NCBI GenBank assembly: GCA_017558545.1
Contig: JAFYUG010000083.1
Location: 1-14,473, forward strand
Length of the DNA: 14,473 nt
Origin: Oscillospiraceae bacterium
Lineage (GTDB): Bacteria; Bacillota; Clostridia; Oscillospirales; Oscillospiraceae
Reading direction: 5' to 3'
Shown: piece after piece, positions 7,831 through 14,100 of the stretch
Layout of the letters: the number at the start of each line of letters is the position of its first letter
Numbering within the stretch: position 1 is the first letter of the stretch
Position numbers and translations under genes: made by a program
Notes under the pieces: generated by a model
The model's input: the letters and a program-made list of their open reading frames with translations, nothing else
Databases searched by the model: none
Told to the model about the DNA's origin: nothing

Positions 7831-7862
7831 GCCGGACACCGCGGTATTTTGTGGTGTCCGGC
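7831..7862 (-). other. Strong intercistronic hairpin between symporter and GH2 genes
   Basis: Arms GCCGGACACC (7831-7840) and GGTGTCCGGC (7853-7862) pair perfectly. Two more pairs (one G-U) extend the stem to 12 bp, leaving an 8-base loop (7843-7850). It lies 19 bases after the symporter stop codon. On the minus strand the stem is followed by ACTTGGCG, not a U-run, so it is not a standard intrinsic terminator. It may protect the upstream mRNA end, cause pausing, or act as a factor-dependent stop ahead of the GH2 promoter. Confidence 0.6.
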
Positions 7863-7881
7863 GAAAAAATTGCACTAAATT

Positions 7882-9303
7882 TTATTGCGCATCATTTCTT
7901 TTTGCTTTCAAGGCGGCAACATTATTCTCCACAGCCCTTTTATGAAGGGGATACCAAAACCAAAGCACCAAGGCGAGAAGCAAAAATCCCAAAGCGGGAA
8001 GCAAGGTGGAGATATTGAAAATGCCGTTTAGCACACTCTCCGTTTGGGGCAGACCTTGAGAAGCGGCAGAGGAGCTATAACCTATAGCCGTCAAAAGCCA
8101 GCCGCTTATGCCTGCCGCCAAGGCCTGTCCAAGCTTTCGGGCAAAGGAATACATGGCATAGACGCTGCCATCCTCCCTTATGCCGTTTCGAAGCTCACTA
8201 TAATCGATAACATCTGTAATGAGCGCCCATGACACCATGGAGAATATTCCAAGTCCCAGCCAGCAAAGAAGCTGCAAAGAGCAATAAACCCAAACATTTT
8301 GAGGTTTAATAAACCATATCAAAACCATTATGATGGCCGCAAAGAGATTGGACACCACGGAAACTTCCGCCTTGCCGTATTTTTTCGCAAGGGGCTTTGA
8401 TACTGCCGCCGCCACTATCATGCCCAGCATCATAAAAACCGTCGATGCCGACTGTGCACCGGCGTTGCCGTAATAGTCGGGGTAGATATATGCCGCCATG
8501 TTCTGCATAGTCAGCTGGGCAAGAAGCATGACCACGCTGGCCACGATGATGGATAGAAGCGCCCTATTGGTAAACGCACTTTTGAGCATCCCGGAAACCG
8601 TTGGTCCTTTTTGCCTTTCGTGGGATTCCACCGCCACCCGCTCCTTAATAAGGGCATAGCAGAGAAGATAGCTGATTATTGCCAAAATGGAGAAAACCAA
8701 TGCGGCAAAGGTGACCTTGGAGCCGATGAGGGTTTCCTTAATGGTGCCATCGGCAAGAGTGACTTTTTCATAGGCAATGATGGGCAGGGCTATGCCTATC
8801 ACCATGCCCGCCAACATACCGCCCATGGTGCGAAAAGTGGAAAGGCTTTGGCGGTCTCCCGGCTCCGGAGAAATGGCCGAGGCCATGGAGCCATAGGGGA
8901 TGTTGATGGCGGTATAGCAAAATGAGCCCCAAAGAAGGTATGTTATGGCAATATAGGCAATCCTTGCCCCCATGGGCCATGAGGCTATTCCCCCTTGATA
9001 CATGAGAAAGCTTGCCGCCGCCACGGGTATGCACATACGCAGTATCCAAGGCTTGAATTTGCCCGCCCGTGTAAGCGGGCTTCGGTCGCATATGCGCCCC
9101 ATGGTAACATCGGTGACGCCGTCCACAAATCTTGCCAGCATCATAATTGTGCCTATAACGGCGGGGGCTATGCCAAGAATGTCCGTTGAGAACTTGGTTA
9201 AAATCATGGTGGAGAGAATGAAGGTGAAATCGTTGCCGAAGTCTCCGAAAAGATATCCAAGCTTATCCCGAAAACCAAAAGGCCGCACATTTTTGCTTAT
9301 CAA
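7882..9303 (-). CDS. GPH-family (MelB-type) glycoside/pentoside/hexuronide:cation symporter
   Basis: A 473-residue polytopic membrane protein, about 12 transmembrane segments, normal for the glycoside-pentoside-hexuronide:cation symporter family. Diagnostic features are KLGYLFGDFGNDF at the N-terminus (14-26), Asp61 and Asp65 in RFVDGVTDVTMGR (equivalent by spacing to the cation-site Asp55/Asp59 of MelB), and GKFKPWILR (81-89). It should import a glycoside or uronide with Na+ or H+. The GH2 gene lies 130 bases downstream on the same strand, so the pair probably imports and cleaves the same substrate. The start is TTG: no ATG or GTG is available further upstream in frame, and GAAAGGA lies about 11 bases before it. 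A GTG six codons in (GTGCGGCCT) is an alternative. An out-of-frame ATG at 9314 opens a four-codon ORF whose TGA overlaps this TTG. Confidence 0.92.
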   Translation of the reverse strand: MISKNVRPFGFRDKLGYLFGDFGNDFTFILSTMILTKFSTDILGIAPAVIGTIMMLARFVDGVTDVTMGRICDRSPLTRAGKFKPWILRMCIPVAAASFLMYQGGIASWPMGARIAYIAITYLLWGSFCYTAINIPYGSMASAISPEPGDRQSLSTFRTMGGMLAGMVIGIALPIIAYEKVTLADGTIKETLIGSKVTFAALVFSILAIISYLLCYALIKERVAVESHERQKGPTVSGMLKSAFTNRALLSIIVASVVMLLAQLTMQNMAAYIYPDYYGNAGAQSASTVFMMLGMIVAAAVSKPLAKKYGKAEVSVVSNLFAAIIMVLIWFIKPQNVWVYCSLQLLCWLGLGIFSMVSWALITDVIDYSELRNGIREDGSVYAMYSFARKLGQALAAGISGWLLTAIGYSSSAASQGLPQTESVLNGIFNISTLLPALGFLLLALVLWFWYPLHKRAVENNVAALKAKRNDAQ

Positions 9304-9312
9304 TATATTTTC

Positions 9313-9358
9313 ATTCCTTTCATGGAATACTGAATGAAGGCATTATTTCCTCAGTATT
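9313..9358 (-). promoter_or_regulatory. Leader of symporter gene with overlapping inverted repeats
   Basis: Two mutually exclusive structures can be drawn on the minus-strand transcript. One pairs the 8-base arms at 9351-9358 and 9326-9333 (AATACTGA/TCAGTATT, 17 bases between). The other pairs ATTCC with GGAAT (9324-9328 with 9313-9317) and buries the AAGGA ribosome site. They share three bases. The long-armed repeat may instead be a protein operator. I could not assign a convincing promoter upstream. Confidence 0.3.
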
Positions 9359-9404
9359 TTGCCGAAAAGAAATCAAAATATACTTCGCTTAGATTAAAAG
9401 AGGC

Positions 9405-9441
9405 TGCGGATTGCCACGTCGCTGCGCTCCTCGCAATGACA
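9405..9441. repeat. Dispersed intergenic palindromic repeat (GGATTGCCACGTCG...CCTCGCAATGACA type)
   Basis: The stretch contains ATTGC (9410-9414) and GCAAT (9433-9437) flanking a GC-rich core CACGTCGCTGCGCTCCTC. From memory, near-identical elements are scattered in intergenic DNA of many Firmicutes and other gut bacteria. There is one copy here. It sits in the 221-base gap between the two transporter genes. Family assignment relies on memory. Confidence 0.62.
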
Positions 9442-9454
9442 GGCCAGTACGTAT

Positions 9455-9492
9455 AAAAGCTCCCCTCAAAAGGCGGACTCACATAGGGGAGC
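9455..9492 (-). terminator. Terminator of the MFS transporter transcript
   Basis: Read on the minus strand, GCTCCCCT (9492-9485) and AGGGGAGC (9466-9459) pair perfectly around an 18-base loop and are followed by TTTTA. It lies 33 bases after the MFS stop codon. The large loop makes it weaker than the other terminators here. Its GCTCCC/GGGAGC stem resembles the second hairpin of the repeat at 5405-5450, so it may be a variant of that element. Confidence 0.65.
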
Positions 9493-9524
9493 CTATAGTT
9501 TTATTCCTTTCCGAGCCGCGATAA

Positions 9525-10748
9525 TCATGACTCCTCATACACTTTTCTTATTTCCTTCCTGCCGCCATAGATAAATATCCAGCAGGCTATCATGGCTATC
9601 GCGCCGCTTATGGTCATGCACAGGCGGTAATCCATAATTTCACCCATTAGCCCTATCAAAAGGGCAAGGATGCTGCCTGCGGCGGTTACAAGCATTTCAA
9701 AGAAGGCATTCACCCGCGCTCTCAATTCATCGGGAATGCGGCTCTGCACGGCGGTTTCGCGGACGATGGCGCTATTGCTGCCAAGAAAGCCGCATATTGC
9801 GCGGTTAGCAAGCATAAAGGGATAGGGAATCCAAAGAAGGCACATATCCATAACTTCATAAATTTGATAAACCAAAAAGACAAAGCCGTAGCGCTTTTGG
9901 GGCGGCAATTTGATTTTATATTGAATAGCTCCACCCACGGTACGTCCAACAAACTCAACAACGGAAAAGAGAGAATACATGGCGGCTGAGAAACCCGGTG
10001 CAGTTCTGAAAAAGGCCACCATGAGAGAGGAGTTTGCCATGGAAACTCCGTTGGTGATGGCCATATACTCATAAATGCCCATAAGACCCTTTTCTTTTTT
10101 AAGATAGGCAAGGCCTTCCTTTATATCCTCTTTCCACAGCTTGAAGCTATAGCCACCCTCTGCCCTGCGAAGCTTATTTTCCGTTTTGATGAAGCTTTCC
10201 GTTAATGCGGCGCAGACAGACAAAATGCCCTGAGCTATCAAAATTGCAGGAACGCCAATTCTGTCCAGCAGCACCGCCGCAAGAGGAGCCATAATGATAT
10301 TCAAAATTGGATATAGCATTCCCGCAACGGAATAACCCTTTTGCTCAGCCCCCTTGGGGATAAGCTCGGGATAAATGCTTCTATAGGCCAGGCTATCCAC
10401 AGATTGCAGGCAGGCCAGAAGCAGAGAAACAATAAGATAGGCTATATAACTGAAATCATAAAACATCAGCCAAAGGCCCATTGCAGCATAGGCAAGGCCA
10501 TTTAATATATCTCCGCAAACAAGAAAAATCTTTCTGGGCAAGCGATCCATAATAGGTGCCGCAACAAAGGGCACAAAGATATTGGGAAAAAGCTGAATGG
10601 CCAAAATAAGCGCCGAGGCAAGGGTGCTTTGGGTTTCATCAAAAACCAAAAAGCTCAGAGCAAAGGCGCCCGCTATGGCTCCGATTGTTCCCATTGCAGA
10701 TGCGGAAATAATAAGCGAGAAGTTCCGAGTCCAAAGTTTAGTTTCCAT
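9525..10748 (-). CDS. MFS transporter, multidrug-efflux-like (MFS_3 type)
   Basis: A 407-residue protein with about 12 hydrophobic segments, typical of major facilitator exporters. The loop after the second helix has the motif-A pattern APIMDRLPRK (64-73, with Asp68, Arg69, Arg72, Lys73). A long charged middle loop (about residues 193-220, KTENKLRRAEGG...KEEDI-like) separates the two six-helix halves. Overall it resembles drug or siderophore-exporter-like MFS proteins rather than sugar importers; the substrate is unknown. The start ATG has GGAGGTGA 7 bases upstream. It lies 99 bases downstream of the XRE/TPR regulator gene on the same strand, with a strong terminator hairpin between, so expression may depend on read-through. 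I see no clear separate promoter in that gap. Confidence 0.85.
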   Translation of the reverse strand: METKLWTRNFSLIISASAMGTIGAIAGAFALSFLVFDETQSTLASALILAIQLFPNIFVPFVAAPIMDRLPRKIFLVCGDILNGLAYAAMGLWLMFYDFSYIAYLIVSLLLACLQSVDSLAYRSIYPELIPKGAEQKGYSVAGMLYPILNIIMAPLAAVLLDRIGVPAILIAQGILSVCAALTESFIKTENKLRRAEGGYSFKLWKEDIKEGLAYLKKEKGLMGIYEYMAITNGVSMANSSLMVAFFRTAPGFSAAMYSLFSVVEFVGRTVGGAIQYKIKLPPQKRYGFVFLVYQIYEVMDMCLLWIPYPFMLANRAICGFLGSNSAIVRETAVQSRIPDELRARVNAFFEMLVTAAGSILALLIGLMGEIMDYRLCMTISGAIAMIACWIFIYGGRKEIRKVYEES

Positions 10749-10794
10749 GTTCTATTCACCTCCAGACAATTTTAACAAAGGCTTAAGGCAAAAT

Positions 10795-10839
10795 AAATCC
10801 GGTATATTGGGGAAAATCATCACCCAATATACCGGTTTA
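10795..10839 (-). terminator. Terminator between XRE regulator and MFS gene
   Basis: A perfect 13-bp stem CCGGTATATTGGG/CCCAATATACCGG (10799-10811 with 10823-10835) with an 11-base loop. On the minus strand it is followed by ATTTATTTTG, a U-rich but imperfect tail. It starts 12 bases after the XRE stop codon and precedes the MFS gene on the same strand, so it may be a partial terminator. Confidence 0.8.
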
Positions 10840-10847
10840 ATCTTATC

Positions 10848-11999
10848 TTATAGCGCCATTCGAGGAAAATTCTCCAAAATCTCAATGGCTTTTTTATACT
10901 GGCGTCCGGCCTTATACCACTCCACCACCCAAGGCAGATGGAAGAGCGCATAGCCCATGCTAAGCTCATTTCGGCAGCGGTTAAAGACCTCAATAAGCTT
11001 TTCGCCATATTCTTTTAAGTTTACATAATTTTTATTCTCTACACGCAGTCTTACCAGATGACACATATCGTCCGCCAAATCTTTGGGGGGATATTCGCAC
11101 CTTTCCTGCTTTGCCTTGTCCAAAGCTAACAGCGCCTCTTCCCCTCTTCCGGTTTTCTCGCAGGCAATGGCCAGCTTATGAAGACTCATAATATCGGGGT
11201 ATTTAAGGCCGGAAAAATAGGAATATGCCCTTTCATACTGCCCGCATTCCAATGCAGTGGCGGCAGAATTATAGTCCATCTGCTCCAAGGCGTCATGCGC
11301 TCCAAGGGCAAGGGCAAGGCGGCGGGCGGCTTTATTATGCTTTTCCATGGACGCCATATCCTGACAGTTGGCACAGCAGGCGCTCAAGAAGAGTTTACAT
11401 AAAAGCATAAGCTTGGGGCTGCCGTCAGCAGCTGCGTTGTTATAGGCGCTTGAGAGATATTCCATGGCTGAAGAATATTCACCCTTGGAATAGGCATCCG
11501 CTCCCGCATTATAGAAAGAAAAGGCATTGGGCAAAAGGGCAATGGCCTCTTCATATCTCTGCTGCAATATTCTTTGGAGAGCCAAGGCCTCTCTATTCAT
11601 GGATTTTTCCATTTCCGCAGGCATGGGAGAATGCTCTTCGTCCACGCAGGCAAAAATAAGTTCCATCTCCAAGGCAGAAGAAGTGAAGACCAAGGATTTT
11701 CTGACTTCCTCGGACAGAAATTCACGGAGGCTATCAAATTCACCGGTGAAGAGTTTTTCCTTTGCCTCGGCAACAATGGCCGCGGCTTTCTCCTCTTTTT
11801 CGGGGGAATAATCTATGCCAAGCTTTGCAAAAAGCAAGCTCAAAATTTCTTCGGATGCCTCAGCTTTTCCGCTTTCTATTTTAGATAAATAGGAAACGGA
11901 GCATATCCCCTTGCATAAGCCTTCCTGACTCCAATTTTTCTCAAGGCGCTGGCGGGATATGAGTCCGCCCAAATAATCGGATTTATTCATATTAATCAC
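10848..11999 (-). CDS. XRE-family transcriptional regulator with TPR-like C-terminal domain (Rgg/PlcR-like architecture)
   Basis: A 383-residue protein. The N-terminal helix-turn-helix (about 9-63) reads LGGLISRQRLEKNWSQEGL and then SYLSKIESGKAEAS, typical of XRE repressors. The remaining ~310 residues are alpha-helical with repeated Ala/Tyr/Leu patterns (for example YNAGADAYSKGEYSSAMEYL), consistent with several tetratricopeptide repeats. HTH plus TPR is the layout of peptide-sensing RNPP regulators (Rgg, PlcR), but many non-peptide regulators share it. The GTG start was chosen because AAGGA lies 6 bases upstream; the ATG at 11990 would leave 15 bases. The GTG overlaps the AraC stop codon (GTGA), so the two regulators are translationally coupled. 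The target is unknown; the downstream MFS gene is the obvious candidate. Confidence 0.85.
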   Translation of the reverse strand: MINMNKSDYLGGLISRQRLEKNWSQEGLCKGICSVSYLSKIESGKAEASEEILSLLFAKLGIDYSPEKEEKAAAIVAEAKEKLFTGEFDSLREFLSEEVRKSLVFTSSALEMELIFACVDEEHSPMPAEMEKSMNREALALQRILQQRYEEAIALLPNAFSFYNAGADAYSKGEYSSAMEYLSSAYNNAAADGSPKLMLLCKLFLSACCANCQDMASMEKHNKAARRLALALGAHDALEQMDYNSAATALECGQYERAYSYFSGLKYPDIMSLHKLAIACEKTGRGEEALLALDKAKQERCEYPPKDLADDMCHLVRLRVENKNYVNLKEYGEKLIEVFNRCRNELSMGYALFHLPWVVEWYKAGRQYKKAIEILENFPRMAL

Positions 12000-12823
12000 T
12001 TAATTTCCTTGCCATAGTCGCTCTTGGGAGAATGTCCGAATCGGGCGCGGTAGGCGCGGAAGAAGGAGGAATAATCGGAAAAACCGCAGGCGAGGCAGGC
12101 ATCGGAAGCGCTTACGCCGCGCTGGAGCATGGCCTGAGCGGATAGAAGGCGCTTAATGGTGACATACTCCCAAAGGGGAGAGCCTGTGGACTGGCGGAAA
12201 ACGCGGCTTATCTGGCTGCGGCTTCTATAAAAGGCGTCGGCAATGGACTGAAGAGAAATATCCTCGAAAAGATGCTCGTTGACATAGGCAACAAGCTGGC
12301 TTTGGAAGCTATCGCCCACACTGCCGGCAACATTCTGCTTTTCATAAACAGAGCAGAGCACGGTGAGGAACATAAGAAGGCGGGACATCAAATTGAGCTT
12401 AACATCGGCAATGCCCTCAAAATCGAAAGCTCCGAAGGCGGCGCGCAGACGCTCATCCCCTTCCCCGCTGCAGGCATAATGATTGCGGTGGCCCAAAGGT
12501 CTATCCATAAAGGGCTTGAGGAGCTTTTCCCCGCCGGGGATCGCCTCAAGAAGGCTGGGAGAGAAATGGATGGCAATGCGCTCATAGCTTTCATCCTCGC
12601 CGATTTCAGGCATATGGGTTTCCGCGGCGCGCATTATAAGGATATCTCCGGGCTGAACTTCATAGCGGCTGCCTTCAACAAGGTAGCTGCATTTGCCGGA
12701 AATAAGATAAAAAATCTCCATCCACTCATGGGCGTGCATCTGAAAATCCGCAGCTCTGGGCTTCTCATCCATGGTGTGATGACAGTATATTTCCTTATCT
12801 CTATATGTGAAAATATGGGACAT
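11996..12823 (-). CDS. AraC-family transcriptional regulator with N-terminal cupin domain
   Basis: A 275-residue protein from the chosen start. The N-terminal cupin-like ligand domain (about 25-110) contains MHAHEWMEIFYLISGK (29-44, His30/His32) and VQPGDILIM (56-64). The C-terminal AraC DNA-binding domain has both helix-turn-helices: DISLQSIADAFYRSRSQISRVFR (188-210, split around residue 200) and ACLACGFSDYSSFFRAYRARFG (242-263). Such proteins usually activate sugar-utilisation genes on binding a sugar or sugar acid. The start at 12823 was preferred because AAGGA lies 8 bases upstream; ATGs at 12829 and 12832 are too close to it. The gene is divergent from the sugar kinase gene and overlaps the XRE gene by 4 bases, so it may control either direction. 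Confidence 0.9.
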   Translation of the reverse strand: MSHIFTYRDKEIYCHHTMDEKPRAADFQMHAHEWMEIFYLISGKCSYLVEGSRYEVQPGDILIMRAAETHMPEIGEDESYERIAIHFSPSLLEAIPGGEKLLKPFMDRPLGHRNHYACSGEGDERLRAAFGAFDFEGIADVKLNLMSRLLMFLTVLCSVYEKQNVAGSVGDSFQSQLVAYVNEHLFEDISLQSIADAFYRSRSQISRVFRQSTGSPLWEYVTIKRLLSAQAMLQRGVSASDACLACGFSDYSSFFRAYRARFGHSPKSDYGKEIK

Positions 12824-12859
12824 TTCCATCATCCTTTTTATGTTTTTTTATAGTCTATC

Positions 12860-12865
12860 ATTATA
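12860..12865 (-). promoter_or_regulatory. Candidate -10 box for the AraC/XRE transcript
   Basis: TATAAT read on the minus strand, a perfect -10 hexamer, 37 bases upstream of the AraC start codon. No good -35 is found at 16-18 bases (only A-rich sequence), as expected for an activator-dependent promoter, but this could be chance in AT-rich DNA. Confidence 0.42.
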
Positions 12866-12891
12866 TGCGAATTTTTGCAATAATTTTTGGC

Positions 12892-12918
12892 ACAAATTAC
12901 AATTCCATTGTAATTTGT
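12892..12918. promoter_or_regulatory. 27-bp perfect inverted repeat in the AraC/kinase divergent region (probable operator)
   Basis: Arms ACAAATTACAAT (12892-12903) and ATTGTAATTTGT (12907-12918) are perfect complements around TCC. The core half-site TTGTAA recurs downstream at 12923-12928 and 12945-12950. The repeat lies between the candidate AraC -10 box and the kinase gene. It probably binds a dimeric regulator; which one is unknown. The neighbouring AraC protein is one candidate, although AraC sites are more often direct repeats. Confidence 0.55.
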
Positions 12919-13001
12919 CTTATTGTAAAATAATTTTAGTTCAATTGTAAATAATAAATAAGTTAAAAATATTACACTTTAAGGGAAAGGAAATTACCGC
13001 C

Positions 13002-14081
13002 ATGGAACTGAACATCCGCTCCAATTATCGCTATGCTATCGCCTGCCCCACCAGCATGGGTGTCCGCATCACTCCCGAAAACCGTATGGCTGTTCACAAC
13101 AGCGACCGCTTCATCCTTCAGGCTACCAGCGCTGAAAGCAATGTTCTCAATGTTACCTCTTCTCTGGGCAACGAGTGCCTCGTTCTCACCAAGTTCGTCA
13201 AGGGCAGCCCCATTGCCGAATTCATCAAGAGCCAGCTTCGCGCCCGCAACATTCGCTTCGAGGGTATCGATGTTGACCAGGGTGGTCCTTGGGGTTATCG
13301 CCATCAGTTCAACATTGCCGACTCCGGCTTCGGCAGCCGCGCTCCCCGCGTATGGAACGACCGCGCAGGTGAAGTTGGCTGCACCCTTTCCGCAGACGAG
13401 TTTGACACCGAGCGTATCTTCGGCCAGGAAGGCGTTGGTATGCTCCATATCTCCGGCCTCATCGCCGCTATGAGCCACGACACCACCCGCTTCTGCCTCG
13501 ATATGGCAAAGGCTGCCAAGGCTCACGGCACCCTCGTTTCCTTCGACCTGAACCACCGCGCAACCTTCTGGAAGGGTCGCGAAGAGGAACTGGCCGAGGC
13601 TTTCCACCAGATCGCATCCATCGCCGACGTTCTCGTTGGCAACGAAGAGGACTTCCAGCTCTGCCTTGGCTTCAAGGGTCCCGAAGCAGGCGGCAAGGAT
13701 CTCACCAGCAAGATTGAAAACTTCAAGGCAATGATCAGCGAGGTTAAGGAAAAGTATTCTAACGCCAAGGTCTTTGCCACCACCCTCCGTCAGGTTATCT
13801 CTGCCAACGAGCACCTTTGGGGCTGCCTCCTTCTGGCAGACGGTGAGTGGAGCGTTGTTGAGCCCCGTCCCATCTGCGTCATGGACCGCATTGGCGGCGG
13901 CGACGGTTTCACCGGCGGTCTGCTCCACGGCCTCATCTCCGGTTGGGAGCCTGAAAAGTGCCTCCAGTTCGGTTGGGCCAGCGGCGTACTGGCAGCAAGC
14001 AGCCTCAAGGACTATGCCGAGCCCGCAGACGAGAAGCAGGTTTGGGATATTTATGCAGGCAACGCCCGCGTACAGAGATAA
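13002..14081 (+). CDS. PfkB-family sugar kinase, 2-keto-3-deoxygluconate kinase-like
   Basis: A 359-residue cytoplasmic ribokinase-fold kinase. The C-terminal PfkB signature is MDRIGGGDGFTGGLL (294-308), with Asp301 the catalytic base and GGGD the anion hole. SFDLNHRATFW (180-190) matches the FDxNxRxxxW segment common in KDG kinases, and LVGNEEDF (211-218) is the usual nucleotide-side NE motif. The protein is longer than most KDG kinases (about 310-340). The likely reaction is ATP-dependent phosphorylation of a sugar acid such as 2-keto-3-deoxygluconate; the adjacent 6-phosphogluconate dehydrogenase raises gluconate as an alternative. The start ATG has AAAGGA 10 bases upstream. Ile and Phe codons are mostly ATC and TTC, unlike the ATT-rich arg genes, suggesting high expression. 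Divergent from the AraC gene. Confidence 0.82.
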   Translation: MELNIRSNYRYAIACPTSMGVRITPENRMAVHNSDRFILQATSAESNVLNVTSSLGNECLVLTKFVKGSPIAEFIKSQLRARNIRFEGIDVDQGGPWGYRHQFNIADSGFGSRAPRVWNDRAGEVGCTLSADEFDTERIFGQEGVGMLHISGLIAAMSHDTTRFCLDMAKAAKAHGTLVSFDLNHRATFWKGREEELAEAFHQIASIADVLVGNEEDFQLCLGFKGPEAGGKDLTSKIENFKAMISEVKEKYSNAKVFATTLRQVISANEHLWGCLLLADGEWSVVEPRPICVMDRIGGGDGFTGGLLHGLISGWEPEKCLQFGWASGVLAASSLKDYAEPADEKQVWDIYAGNARVQR

Positions 14082-14100
14082 ATAAGGGGGATAATAAATA

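Noticed and set aside
7831..7862. Hairpin as an intrinsic terminator of the symporter gene
   Set aside because: Neither strand has a T-run directly after the stem in the right direction, so I list it as an intercistronic hairpin only.
5475..8018. 847-codon open frame on the plus strand opposite the GH2 gene
   Set aside because: It is exactly antisense to a GH2 gene with intact catalytic motifs, promoter and ribosome site. Its translation is low-complexity (Ala/Gly/Ile/Glu-rich) with no recognisable domain. Long antisense frames are expected from the strong third-position bias here.
10749..10847. Search for a small pheromone gene next to the XRE/TPR regulator
   Set aside because: The gap is filled by a terminator and the MFS ribosome site; no short ORF with a start and ribosome site was found.
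12840..12950. 36-residue hydrophobic plus-strand ORF in the AraC/kinase intergenic region, considered as a peptide signal for the TPR regulator
   Set aside because: No ribosome-binding site, AT-rich composition gives Phe/Tyr/Asn/Leu by default, and it overlaps the palindrome and promoter DNA.
12927..12990. A defined promoter for the kinase gene
   Set aside because: Several AT-rich hexamer pairs can be drawn (for example TTCCAT-17-TAAAAT), none clearly better than the others, so no promoter was assigned.
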